The notes under the pieces: generated by a model
What the model was told of the DNA's origin: nothing
Seen by the model: the letters and a program-made list of their open reading frames with translations, nothing else
Database searches by the model: none
Position numbers and translations under genes: made by a program
Shown: in pieces, positions 1 to 8,080 of the stretch
Layout: every line of letters starts with the position of its first letter
How positions within the stretch are numbered: the stretch's first letter is position 1
Source: CAZGDV01 sp964524995
Lineage (GTDB): Bacteria; Chloroflexota; Dehalococcoidia; SZUA-161
NCBI GenBank assembly: GCA_964524995.1
Contig: CAZGDV010000029.1
Location: 1-28,073, forward strand
Direction of reading: 5' to 3'
Length of the DNA: 28,073 bases

Positions 1-234
1 CGGCACGAAGGTGACTATCGACTGCATGGCGTGATAGCGGACGAAGTCGTTCTTCTTCTCGACGAAGATGAGTACCAGGCCACCAAGCCAGCCAACAGCG
101 TAGGACAGGATGGCGGCCAGGTTTTGCTCCAGGCGAGCGCTGGTGCTGGTGTCCACATGGAGTCGAGTGCCGCACTGCTGGCAGAAACTAGCACCTTCCG
201 GGTTGTTCTCCTCTCCGCACTTGGGACAGGTCAT
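1..234 (-). CDS. Zinc-ribbon/DUF4870-like membrane protein, 3' end cut by window edge
   Basis: I translated this partial gene by eye; it runs off the left edge after 78 codons with no stop. It starts at ATG 232-234 behind a strong GGAGGTGA site (about 243-250). The N-terminus has a double CxxC zinc ribbon (MTCPKCGEEN, then FCQQCGTRL). A hydrophobic stretch (AAILSYAVGWLGGLVLIFVE) and FVRYHAMQS follow. That arrangement is typical of DUF4870/Tic20-like small membrane proteins preceded by a zinc ribbon. It lies 48 bases after the collagen-like gene on the same strand, so it is probably the next gene of the eCIS operon, though it could be an unrelated neighbour. Function in the system is unknown; a membrane location is likely. 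Confidence 0.75.
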   Translation of the reverse strand, partial: MTCPKCGEENNPEGASFCQQCGTRLHVDTSTSARLEQNLAAILSYAVGWLGGLVLIFVEKKNDFVRYHAMQSIVTFVP

Positions 235-282
235 TATCGTTGTCACCTCCGAAGAGCTTGCCTGACTACGGCAGCTTCCAGG

Positions 283-945
283 CTAGTCCCAGAACCATTT
301 CTTCACCTTCCCGACTACCGAGAGGGCCAGTGCGATCAGAGCCAGAATCAAGGCAGCTATGCTCAAGCCAACGCCCGACGAACCTGCAGGCCCCGGCGGG
401 CCCTGCTCTCCCTGAATCCCCTGCTCACCCTGCGGCCCCTCCGGCCCAATCGGGCCGGGATCACCCTGTGCGGCCGCTTCCCCTGGCACACCTGCGGGCC
501 CCTCGGGCCCGATCGGCCCCTGTTCGCCCGGCACGCCCTGCTCTCCTTGCGGCCCGGTCGGGCCCTGTTCACCCTGAGGTCCAACCGGCCCCTGCGGCCC
601 GGTAAGGTCAATTACGTCGAAAGCAGCACTGGCTTCGTCACCATAAGAGTCCCTCACCAGTATCGTATGGAAGCCATAGGAAGCCCCGGCGGGCACGGTG
701 ATGATGGCCGTGAAACCGCCGGTCTCCTGTCTGGTCGACGAGACAGCAGGTATCTCAGCCCCATCCCAGTAGACGGTGATACTCCACGGGGCATCGAAGT
801 ACGTCCCTACGATTATCACCGCTGAGGAGCCGGACGTCGGGTGCAGAGAAATGGCGGGTACCTGGGCCTGAACAACGGTGGCACAGCCGACTACCAGAAC
901 GATCACCAGGGCCACAGCCACGGTCATCCGCAAACACAATCTCAT
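283..945 (-). CDS. Collagen-like surface protein with signal peptide, Ig-like domain and C-terminal membrane helix
   Basis: A 220-aa protein. The frame stays open further upstream, but the start is placed at ATG 943-945 because AGGAGCAGGAG lies just before it and the signal peptide begins there (MRLCLRMTVAVALVIVLVV). GC-ATVVQAQ follows, so either a lipoprotein Cys or an AQA|Q signal-peptidase I site is possible. Residues about 30-110 look like an IPT/TIG-type beta sandwich. Residues about 115-190 are Gly-X-Y triplets (GPQGEQGPTGPQ type) with one break around GEAAAQGDP. A hydrophobic helix (about 195-215) ends in a short basic tail, KVKKWFWD. Bacterial collagen-like proteins are usually surface stalks or fibres. 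As the next-to-last gene of an eCIS operon it could be a cell-surface anchor; a secreted signal peptide argues against it being an ordinary cytoplasmically assembled tail fibre. Confidence 0.85.
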   Translation of the reverse strand: MRLCLRMTVAVALVIVLVVGCATVVQAQVPAISLHPTSGSSAVIIVGTYFDAPWSITVYWDGAEIPAVSSTRQETGGFTAIITVPAGASYGFHTILVRDSYGDEASAAFDVIDLTGPQGPVGPQGEQGPTGPQGEQGVPGEQGPIGPEGPAGVPGEAAAQGDPGPIGPEGPQGEQGIQGEQGPPGPAGSSGVGLSIAALILALIALALSVVGKVKKWFWD

Positions 946-985
946 AGCACTCCTGCTCCTCTGATCCGAGGTCACCTCCAACTCG

Positions 986-3058
986 CTACGGGAACCAGAA
1001 CCCGATGCCGCGCAGGTTCCTCCACCACCCGCCTGGGTCGCTGGTGAGTTGGTCCCAGCCCCCGGCCCAATGCACGGCATGGATGGCATACCAGATGAAC
1101 ATCGCTATGGCCGCGATCAGGATCGCTCGCCTGATCAACCTCAGAATGGCTCTCCACGAAGAGAAGAGGGGCTTGTTCTGCAGCTCACAATGCCCGAGCT
1201 GTGCCTGCCCCTCGAGCGGCGTTGCCGTCACCGTTATGTCGTACCGCTTCTCTATGCCCACGAACCAGTTCCGCTTCGGCCTCGCTACCATCGGCACCTC
1301 GACGGTCTGCCATGCGCGCACCTTGGTATCCTCCCTCTGGAAAACGAACCTGCACCCTTCCTCCAGGTCCGATGCCTGCAGGGAGCACTGAACGTCGCTG
1401 ACACCGGTATTGACCACGCCGACACGGAATGTGCCCTTCCTGCGACCGGAGACGCGCATCGGTTTTATCTCGATCTTGAACTCCGGCTGAGGCAGCACGG
1501 TGAGCTTCCCGAGCAAGGTCGTCGCCTCCTCGGGGGAGGTCTGCGAGCGCACGGTCACAGCGAAGGGGTACTCCCCGTCCAGGACGCCTTCCTTCTTGGG
1601 CGGCTGGAAGGACAGCCTAACCTGGTCCGAGGCCTGAGGCATGAGGGCGATGCTGGATGCTGAGCGTATGCACCACGTCTCATCCACGCCGTCGACCTCG
1701 ACCATGAACTTGTCGACGATCTCACCCACGTTTTGCACTGCGAGAGTTATGTCAACCGGCATGATACCGGCGGTAGCCTCGACCTCTGTCGCGGAGAGTG
1801 AGGCCTTGATTCTCTCGGAAGAGGCTGTTTCGGGCAGAGCGCGGGGGCGGACCTCCACAGTGCGGCTGGCAGACTTCCGCTTGTTGACCGCGGTTAGCGC
1901 CAGGGTCATCGGCGCGGTCGGACGCACGATAACGTGGCCTTCTGCGGCTACGACATCGTCTCCCAGCTTCACCTCCCGTGCCCTCCTCACCGACCAGGCG
2001 ATCCTGTACTCACGCTGGTCCTGGGAGGCCGCGCTGAAACTGTCTATGATCGGCTGGCGGGACAAGCTCGGCCGCCTGATACGCGGGCATCGAAATCGTA
2101 TCGACCGCAGGCGGCGCAGTGGCCGCAGCGACAGGCGTATCCTTCGCCGGCCACCGGGCTCGCGCCTCAGCCCTTCACGGACGCTCGCCGTCCACGCGGT
2201 GCACACGAATGCCGCCTGGTCCGTCGCGGCATCCTCACGAAGCTGGCTGCAGCAGACCGGACAGTAGATCGACGTACCTTCTTCGCCGATACGTGTCTTG
2301 TTCAGACGCGTGTAGAGAAAGGCCTCGAATCCCTCGTACGCGGCCTGGACCTTGTCACTATATCGGGGAAGCGATATGTTTATTCCCTGCGGCCTCGTTC
2401 GCAGCAAGTGGCCGCAGTACGGGCAGTAGCCCGGACGCGGCCCCCCATCCTCGCCCAGCGGGACCGCGCCAGCTTCGAACGCGAACTCCTTCTCCCCGCC
2501 GAAGTAGGCGAGCGGGCCAGGCCGCACTTCCAGTCCGGTCGTCGCCGTCGCGCCGGCGCCTACCGCCATCCTGTCGTTGTCGAAGCGATATCTGAGCCTG
2601 TTCCTGGCATCGCACGCCTCGAGGTAGGCTGTCACCTCCCTCTTACTCAGGTTCGTGACGGCCACCTGATACATAGCCCTCCGGCCCGTATTCCGCTCCG
2701 GCGTGATGTGTAATTCGAGCCCGAGGGACTCGCCGATCTCCAGGACCGCCTCGACGGCAGTCTTCGCCTCGGGGTTCTCCTGCGACGTGATTACGACTCG
2801 GAAAGGGTAAGAGCCTGGTGTCTTCTCGGCTTCCTTGGGCGGGTGGAGGACGATATTCAGTTCATCCTGGTCGTTGGGGAACAATGCAACGCTGGATACC
2901 GGTAGCGTGTACCACGCCGAGTCAAGTCCGTCTATGCCAACCGTCAACTGGTCTATTGTCTGCCCGGTGTTGCGTATCTTCGCTGTCAGCTCCGCAGTGT
3001 CGCCGGCAGCCAAAGTGACCGCCGCCGGCTCGACTCCGATCTCTACCGTATCAGCCAT
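986..3058 (-). CDS. eCIS-linked Ig-repeat/zinc-ribbon protein with C-terminal membrane helix
   Basis: A 690-aa protein starting at ATG 3056-3058 with AGGAG upstream. It carries two copies of a CARDB/NPCBM-like beta-sandwich module. Compare residues about 1-110 (VEPAAVTLAAGDTAELTAKI ... NTGQTIDQLTVGIDGLD) with about 405-515 (LSATEVEATAGIMPVDITLA ... VQNVGEIVDKFMVEVDGVD). Each is followed by a second beta domain. Two zinc-knuckle pairs lie between (YCPYCG at about 210, YCPVCC at about 264), then an abnormally Arg-rich segment, then an Ig-like domain beginning PIIDSFSAAS. A hydrophobic helix at about 642-662 (ILIAAIAMFIWYAIHAVHW) lies near the C-terminus and there is no signal peptide, so tail-anchored insertion is likely. 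Function is not established. Its position suggests a membrane-associated eCIS accessory. The Arg-rich part may reflect frameshifts (see findings). Confidence 0.75.
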   Translation of the reverse strand: MADTVEIGVEPAAVTLAAGDTAELTAKIRNTGQTIDQLTVGIDGLDSAWYTLPVSSVALFPNDQDELNIVLHPPKEAEKTPGSYPFRVVITSQENPEAKTAVEAVLEIGESLGLELHITPERNTGRRAMYQVAVTNLSKREVTAYLEACDARNRLRYRFDNDRMAVGAGATATTGLEVRPGPLAYFGGEKEFAFEAGAVPLGEDGGPRPGYCPYCGHLLRTRPQGINISLPRYSDKVQAAYEGFEAFLYTRLNKTRIGEEGTSIYCPVCCSQLREDAATDQAAFVCTAWTASVREGLRREPGGRRRIRLSLRPLRRLRSIRFRCPRIRRPSLSRQPIIDSFSAASQDQREYRIAWSVRRAREVKLGDDVVAAEGHVIVRPTAPMTLALTAVNKRKSASRTVEVRPRALPETASSERIKASLSATEVEATAGIMPVDITLAVQNVGEIVDKFMVEVDGVDETWCIRSASSIALMPQASDQVRLSFQPPKKEGVLDGEYPFAVTVRSQTSPEEATTLLGKLTVLPQPEFKIEIKPMRVSGRRKGTFRVGVVNTGVSDVQCSLQASDLEEGCRFVFQREDTKVRAWQTVEVPMVARPKRNWFVGIEKRYDITVTATPLEGQAQLGHCELQNKPLFSSWRAILRLIRRAILIAAIAMFIWYAIHAVHWAGGWDQLTSDPGGWWRNLRGIGFWFP

Positions 3059-3116
3059 TCACCATCTCCTGATTCTCCTCCTGCCCTCGACGGGAATCCG
3101 CCTGCACGGTAGGCTG

Positions 3117-4343
3117 TCACGCCCTGCTGTACGCGATGAAATTGGCAGCCATCTCGACAGCCGCCCTGATCATCTCGCGGGACAAGGGTGTGCCCTGGTA
3201 TCCACCAGCCCATGCACAGCCATAATCCCCGCTGCTGTAGATCATCTTCCCGCCTTCCAGGATCATTCCCCGTTGGGCTCCCTCCGGAACCTGCGTGAAT
3301 ACGTGACCAGCGCTCAGGAGCGGATGGCCGCGCTGAACATTCTCCAGCTTCCGATCGAGCTTCCCTGCCAGTTGGTTGAAGGCCAGTCCGAACTCCTTGG
3401 CTGCCTTCGCCGCCTCCTCACCATCGCCGTCCGCACAACCGTCGGCGATCACGGTGCCCCCCGACTCCAGGAAGTGGCCGAGGGCATCCTGCTGCTTCTC
3501 AGTCAACTCAAAACTGCCGCTCCCGGTGAGATACACCAGGTTACAGCCGGTTATCTCCTTGTCAATTGAACCGTTCAACTCCAAATGAACGGCCAAATTA
3601 TACATCAGGTTGATCTCCCTAGCCAGATTATGCAGCCCCAAAACGTGGAGGTTCTTGTCAGCCTCGCCCAACACCGCATGACGTACCGTAATGGTCTCCT
3701 TCTCCACGACCGGCGCTGGTGGTGCAGCAGATGCCCGCTTCTCTTCGACGGGCTCCGGCGGTGGGGGTGGCGGCGGCGGTGGGGCAGCGGACTCCGTGGC
3801 AGCAGGCAAAGCGCTGCGGCGATGGCGTGTGTCGATCTCATTCTTGCCGGGGCGTGCCGCGTTCTTGGCCTTCTTCACGGACGAGTCCGACGGATCGAAA
3901 TCGATTCGAGCCAGCTCGATATGGGGCTCCTTCGGCAGCTTGTCGGTCTCTTGAATCCTGTAGGCTTCCAGAATCCGGGTCGGTTGACCACCCTCAGGCG
4001 GCTGGTAGGGCCCCTCGGGCACCTCCCGGAACTGCATGACGAGATAGACTGTCCCCGCCTCCTTGGTCTTGAGCTGATGGCGATGGGCCTGGGAGACAAC
4101 TATGCTGTTGCCCAGCGGGTCCACGCCCATTCCGGGCTGGACGGTGACAGACAGATCAGCGGGATCATTCGCTGTTACCTCCAGGCCCCCCACTATGCCG
4201 GTCCCATGGAAGGCCAACACGTGGAGCCTCTGCTGGTCCCGGTGATACGTATGCGCGTCCTGCCATGTGTCTGAGTCTACTATCAACCCCTCGAAAGGGT
4301 TCTCCCTCTTGAGCCGAAAGCCCACGACATCCTTAAGCTCCAT
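3117..4343 (-). CDS. eCIS baseplate-region protein with polyproline linker and DUF4159-like C-terminal domain
   Basis: A 408-aa protein. ATG 4341-4343 follows GGGGAGG and overlaps the end of the upstream tail protein gene by 11 bases, suggesting translational coupling. Residues 1-160 form a beta-rich domain (TWQDAHTYHRDQQRLHVLAF, then GTGIVGGLEV and VQPGMGVDPLGNSIVV) that I associate with uncharacterised proteins in eCIS loci. Residues about 190-230 are a linker with nine consecutive prolines. Residues about 235-408 resemble DUF4159, a glutamine-amidotransferase-like fold (NLVYLTGSGSFELTEKQQ, then FLESGGTVIADGC). No catalytic triad is evident to me. It directly follows Afp12 in the position where Afp/PVC carry fibre genes, so a peripheral baseplate or receptor-facing role is possible but unproven. 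Confidence 0.7.
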   Translation of the reverse strand: MELKDVVGFRLKRENPFEGLIVDSDTWQDAHTYHRDQQRLHVLAFHGTGIVGGLEVTANDPADLSVTVQPGMGVDPLGNSIVVSQAHRHQLKTKEAGTVYLVMQFREVPEGPYQPPEGGQPTRILEAYRIQETDKLPKEPHIELARIDFDPSDSSVKKAKNAARPGKNEIDTRHRRSALPAATESAAPPPPPPPPPEPVEEKRASAAPPAPVVEKETITVRHAVLGEADKNLHVLGLHNLAREINLMYNLAVHLELNGSIDKEITGCNLVYLTGSGSFELTEKQQDALGHFLESGGTVIADGCADGDGEEAAKAAKEFGLAFNQLAGKLDRKLENVQRGHPLLSAGHVFTQVPEGAQRGMILEGGKMIYSSGDYGCAWAGGYQGTPLSREMIRAAVEMAANFIAYSRA

Positions 4344-5217
4344 TCTTGCCCTCCCCTTGTCTCTCCCTCTGCCTGATCAGCAGAGTGTAGTTCGTGTGCG
4401 CTGGCTTCTGAGATTCAATAATCGTCCTGAGGCGTTCAACATCCACTGGATCAGAACCCTCCATATCGAGGGTCACGGAGAAATGGTTGGCCTCTTCGGC
4501 ACCGCCTCCGAGGACCGTGTTCTCGCCCAGCCTCGTCTGCGGGCCTAGCACCATCCCCGGCGCTTCCTCGACTATGGAAGGCTCAACACCGGTAAATATC
4601 CTCAGGTATTCAGTCAGGCCCTTCTTCGTCCCCCGCCACCGGTACAGCTCCGCCCCATCCCTGAGGAGCCTGCGGCGCTCGCCCGGTGGTATTCTGCGAT
4701 CGAGGCACAGGCCCAGCCAGGAGGTCAGCCATGGCACGAAGGACTCGGGCGCTATCAGCGGATCGAAGTAGAAATGACTGTTGTCAACGGTACGCTCGAT
4801 GGGGTCGAGTATGCTCTGGAATATGAGCAGGAAACGCCCCATGAACTCGTCCGTATCAAGTCGGTAGCCCGCGCCCGGAATCGTCTTGAGGTAGTGAGGT
4901 GTCGAGGGTTCCGGCTCGAGCTTGAGCTTGATCGCCTCCACCAGCTGAGTGATCTCGAATTCGTCCGGCGGCGTGCCGTTCTGCGGCCTGACTACCGCCA
5001 TCTTCGCGATCTCGTCGGCAGTCCACTCGCTGCCCTGCCGCTCGTAGAGGAAGGCAAGCAGGTCGAACTCCTGCTCGCTCATCGACACCTCGTCGCCGGC
5101 GACCCAGGCCTTTCTCGCCCCCACGTTGACCACGAGCTCTCTCCGAAACAGAGCCGGCAGGTACTGCAGGTAACGGCTCTGCAGCTTCTGGCAACCGGTA
5201 TCGTCTACTGCCTGCAT
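4333..5217 (-). CDS. Afp12-like phage tail protein I with an inserted OmpR/PhoB-type winged-helix domain
   Basis: A 294-aa protein from ATG 5215-5217 with GGGGA upstream. The tail protein I (TIGR02242-like) signature is split. YLQYLPALF at residues 16-24 should run straight into FMGRFLLIFQ, but that resumes only at residue 125 and continues FDPLIAPESFVPWLTSWLGL, LYRWRGTKKGLTEYLRIFTG and a C-terminal ATPase-free wedge domain. Residues about 27-121 between the halves read as a trans_reg_C winged helix: VGARKAWVAGDEVSMSEQEF, LLAFLYERQGSEWTADEIA, VEAIKLKLEPEPSTPHYLKT, then IPGAGYRLD. In eCIS and phages this family joins baseplate wedges to the outer rim. The insertion is in frame, has no stops and retains family consensus, so it does not look like assembly error. 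Its role is unknown. Confidence 0.88.
   Translation of the reverse strand: MQAVDDTGCQKLQSRYLQYLPALFRRELVVNVGARKAWVAGDEVSMSEQEFDLLAFLYERQGSEWTADEIAKMAVVRPQNGTPPDEFEITQLVEAIKLKLEPEPSTPHYLKTIPGAGYRLDTDEFMGRFLLIFQSILDPIERTVDNSHFYFDPLIAPESFVPWLTSWLGLCLDRRIPPGERRRLLRDGAELYRWRGTKKGLTEYLRIFTGVEPSIVEEAPGMVLGPQTRLGENTVLGGGAEEANHFSVTLDMEGSDPVDVERLRTIIESQKPAHTNYTLLIRQRERQGEGKNGA
4855..5139 (-). other. Embedded winged-helix (trans_reg_C-like) domain within the tail protein I gene
   Basis: These bases encode about residues 27-121 of the Afp12-like protein. The hallmarks of the PhoB/OmpR C-terminal domain are in order: a short beta sheet with V..G..V, S-x-x-E-F-D-L-L at the first helix, TADEIA before the recognition region, an I..L...I..KLEP helix, and a closing YLKTIPGAGYRL hairpin. 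The flanking halves of tail protein I match their family when this block is removed, so it is an insertion rather than a terminal fusion. Confidence 0.85.
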
Positions 5218-5257
5218 CTCACGTCCCCTTCACGTGGCTTGTCCCGTCCGGACCGGC

Positions 5258-7231
5258 CTATAATACTATTTCGGCCCTGTGTTTGTGGGAGCAGATAATG
5301 GTGTCCCGGGCGACAGTCATCTGGGTCACGGCGTCCCGCCGCTCCTCCGTCTCAGGGTCCACCGGATATATCTTGATATCCTCTACATAGCCGAAGTCGT
5401 TGGCCGCCTGAATCGCAGCATACACCTCGGATAGTGTCAGGCTGCCGCCGAACGGCCATCCCGTGCCGTCAGGGCCGCCGGTTACCGGATTGATGTAGCT
5501 GTACAACCGCTCCTCGACCAAGGCCGAGGCCTCTACAGGGTCAATTCCAGCCATACCCCGCATTCGCACTTCGACCGCCACAGGAGCGTATCGGGGAGGG
5601 CTGATCTCCAACCGCGTCCCCAACAACCTACGCTCATCGAGAAACGCTCGTACCTCCTCGCGCAGCTGCTTGCCCAGGTCGAGCTCTTCAATGGCGATAT
5701 ACCGGTCGGCATCGGCGACCTTGGGCACAAGCAGAAGCCTGACCGCACCCGGCTTGATTGTTACCTCATCACCGCTGTCACTCGGGGAAAGGCACCTGGC
5801 GCGGGCCACCAACGAAGAAGCCTCCATCGCCAGATTCTCGAAGTCTTCGGCGGTCACGGCTCTGGTGAGTGTCCCCAATGCCCGTGGCGCTCGCATCTTG
5901 GCGTTTTCGATCGTCTCCGCATCGACCCCGCCCATGGCACCATACAGGTTCGTCACAGAGCCGACATAGGGAATAGAGGACTTGGGCACTGTGATAGTGC
6001 CCGGCCCCACATTGCCAACGGAGCCACCCCCGATTCGATAAGAGTTGAAACGGATCTGCCGGCCCGACGGCGGTACCATCCCGTACTGCAGCTCCTGACC
6101 GCTCGGCTGCCTTATCGACGGGCCAAAGGCGATCTCACCCGACACGCTGTCACAGGTGAAATGGCGATCTTCCGGGCCCGATTGCGAGAAGTCCGGCACC
6201 TCTTCCCATGCTTCGAACTCCCCGGTAGTCTGCGTCTCGACCTCTATCGTCTCGCCGGGCTCCCTGGTCAGAACGGGGACATACTGAAGCGTGAAGGTCT
6301 GCCCGTGAGTCCCAGCGCTCCTGCCCAGGACCTCCCCGGTGATTCTTGTCGCGTGGCTGACCGGCACCGTGCCACCGATGCACTGACAATCGATGCTCGT
6401 TACCTTTGGAGAGGAATGATACGGCCTCTGTCCCTCACGAGTAGCGGTGGCCCTGCATCGTATCCAGTACGCCTGCGTTCCGCCTATCTGGACAAGCGTG
6501 CGGCCGTACGGGATGTGCAGAATGACCTGGCCTTCCGTGTTCAGGCCGCCGGTCGTGTCTTTCTCAACCCTCAGGGCTGACCAACGGTCGTGCTCCTCGT
6601 CCCAGGACTCCCAAGCCAGCGGCGGGTCCCTGGGATCAACGCCTATGCCTTCAATCAAGCTCGCGATCTCTAGCAGCAGGGTCTGGGCGCTGATATCCTG
6701 CTCGAAGCCGAGATAGAGAGCGTTGTTCTCTTGCGGCGTCTCTTCGAAAATGGACACGCGGCGGTCGGGGAGTCTGAGCGTAGGCATGCAGTCCTCGAAC
6801 CCGGAGCCATCGGCAGAGGTCAGGGCATGAGCCAGGGTTGGGATGATGACGGTGAGGTCGCTGCCAGTCGAGAACGTTACAGCCTCCCGAGTCTCGGTGC
6901 GGACGGTGGCTACCTCAGTCCAGCGGGGTATCGTCACGGGCTCGGTCGGGGGCGCTGAGAGACGAAAGGTCACATCCGCCCTCGCCGGCTTGGGCGGCTC
7001 CAGCTTCACGCCTATGAGCTCCATGAACTTGATGTAGTTCTTCTCAGGAACCCTGTTCAACCGGTAGAGCAGTATCTCTACCATCCAGGCGAAGAGCTCG
7101 ATCACTGCGATGCCCGGATCGCTCAAGTTATGATCGGTCCATTCCGGGCAGTAGCGAGGTATCAGCGAGCGGGCCTCGCTCACTAGGTCCTGGAAGGTTC
7201 TGTCGTCTAGCTTCGGTGCTGGAAGCGCCAT
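5258..7231 (-). CDS. Baseplate J-like protein (Afp11/gp6-like wedge)
   Basis: A 657-aa protein with ATG 7229-7231 behind TGAGGAGG. The N-terminus (LDDRTFQDLVSEARSLIPR, then PEWTDHNLSDPGIAVIELFA) is the usual opening of large baseplate J proteins, which form the iris around the hub. The C-terminal half has the gp6/J-like region: TLTRAVTAEDFENLAMEASS, VRLLLVPK, then LDERRLLGTRLEISPPRYAP and VAVEVRM. It sits between the gp25-like and tail protein I genes, the standard wedge order. It should assemble with those two as the wedge complex that triggers sheath contraction. No unusual residues were noted. Confidence 0.92.
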   Translation of the reverse strand: MALPAPKLDDRTFQDLVSEARSLIPRYCPEWTDHNLSDPGIAVIELFAWMVEILLYRLNRVPEKNYIKFMELIGVKLEPPKPARADVTFRLSAPPTEPVTIPRWTEVATVRTETREAVTFSTGSDLTVIIPTLAHALTSADGSGFEDCMPTLRLPDRRVSIFEETPQENNALYLGFEQDISAQTLLLEIASLIEGIGVDPRDPPLAWESWDEEHDRWSALRVEKDTTGGLNTEGQVILHIPYGRTLVQIGGTQAYWIRCRATATREGQRPYHSSPKVTSIDCQCIGGTVPVSHATRITGEVLGRSAGTHGQTFTLQYVPVLTREPGETIEVETQTTGEFEAWEEVPDFSQSGPEDRHFTCDSVSGEIAFGPSIRQPSGQELQYGMVPPSGRQIRFNSYRIGGGSVGNVGPGTITVPKSSIPYVGSVTNLYGAMGGVDAETIENAKMRAPRALGTLTRAVTAEDFENLAMEASSLVARARCLSPSDSGDEVTIKPGAVRLLLVPKVADADRYIAIEELDLGKQLREEVRAFLDERRLLGTRLEISPPRYAPVAVEVRMRGMAGIDPVEASALVEERLYSYINPVTGGPDGTGWPFGGSLTLSEVYAAIQAANDFGYVEDIKIYPVDPETEERRDAVTQMTVARDTIICSHKHRAEIVL

Positions 7232-7251
7232 TTGAGTCCTCCTCAGTCAGT

Positions 7252-7656
7252 TCAGACAGAGAGATAGAACGGATATACAAGACTACGGGTATCGCTCGTG
7301 GCCTTCACCTTGTACACGATATTGACCAGGAGCCGCGACGTGTCGGTCGAGTCTGCGTTTACATCCACGTTGACGACCTCGATCCGGGGCTCCCACCAGC
7401 CCAGGGCCTCCTCCACATACTGCTGCATCAGGCCCCAGGTCGTGGCGTCGTTCGGCGCGAAGACCAGCTCATGTATGCGGCTGCCGAACAGCGGCCTCAT
7501 GCGACGTTCACCGCGCGCGGTGCCGAGAATGATCCTTATCGACTCGTCGATGTCTCTCTCCCGGCGGGACATGGCCAGCCCGCCCCGGCCATCCACACAC
7601 GGCGGAAACTGGAAACCGGTGCCCAGGATATCGGTTACCACAGTATCGCCATTCAT
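7252..7656 (-). CDS. gp25-like baseplate wedge protein (Afp9-like)
   Basis: A 134-aa protein with ATG 7654-7656 preceded by AGGAGG. It shows the T4 gp25 / IraD / VCA0109 pattern: a DIDESIRIILGTARGERRMR core containing the conserved EReMrP-like segment, FGSRIHELVF, then TTWGLMQQYVEEALGWWEPR and a beta tail. In contractile systems this small protein links wedges to the first sheath ring. Length is normal for the family. It starts 4 bases after the PAAR gene stops and lies 20 bases before the Afp11-like gene. Confidence 0.93.
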   Translation of the reverse strand: MNGDTVVTDILGTGFQFPPCVDGRGGLAMSRRERDIDESIRIILGTARGERRMRPLFGSRIHELVFAPNDATTWGLMQQYVEEALGWWEPRIEVVNVDVNADSTDTSRLLVNIVYKVKATSDTRSLVYPFYLSV

Positions 7657-7660
7657 GTCG

Positions 7661-8059
7661 CTAGCCTCCTATCATCACCGTGCTCGTGGCAACTACCGTA
7701 CCCACCGGAGCGTCAACAGGGTCGTTGCAGGTCATCGCGGTGTCGCCGGCCCGTGCCGCCGGTTTGTTGTTGATGAGCACCGTCGAGCTGCCCATCGTTA
7801 TCTTGCCCTGGTTGGTGGGCGGCTTCTGGAAAGGCCCGCCCTGGGGGACATGAGGTGGGGTGTTCGTGGCCGTGCTGTTCACCGTGGCGGCCCCGCGTCC
7901 CTCTATAAGCACATCTGTGCTCGTGCCGCTGTTGATGATGCCGACGAAGGGATGCGGTATCGGCGTAGGCACGGTCGCGCCAGCGGCTGCGGGTACCAAG
8001 ATGATATGTATATCCGTTGCCGTTATCTGGTCACCCTGCTTAGCTGCTGGTGGACTCAT
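7661..8059 (-). CDS. PAAR-like spike tip protein (Afp10-like)
   Basis: A 132-aa protein with ATG 8057-8059 after GTGAGGAT. It is rich in Gly, Pro, Thr and Val, with short PAAR-type repeats (PPAAKQGDQITATDIHIILV at the start, VLINNKPAARAGDTAMTC in the second half, VATSTVMIGG at the end). PAAR proteins cap the VgrG/gp5 spike with a sharp cone that usually holds a metal ion. It lies directly after the VgrG-like spike gene, as expected. There is no C-terminal extension, so it does not appear to carry a toxin. Confidence 0.92.
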   Translation of the reverse strand: MSPPAAKQGDQITATDIHIILVPAAAGATVPTPIPHPFVGIINSGTSTDVLIEGRGAATVNSTATNTPPHVPQGGPFQKPPTNQGKITMGSSTVLINNKPAARAGDTAMTCNDPVDAPVGTVVATSTVMIGG

Positions 8060-8080
8060 ATCCTCACACTCACCACAATG

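Noticed and set aside
31..825. Long plus-strand open frame opposite the collagen-like gene
   Set aside because: It is a mirror of the Gly-X-Y repeats, rich in Arg/Leu/Pro with no domain. The minus frame has signal peptide, repeats and ribosome site.
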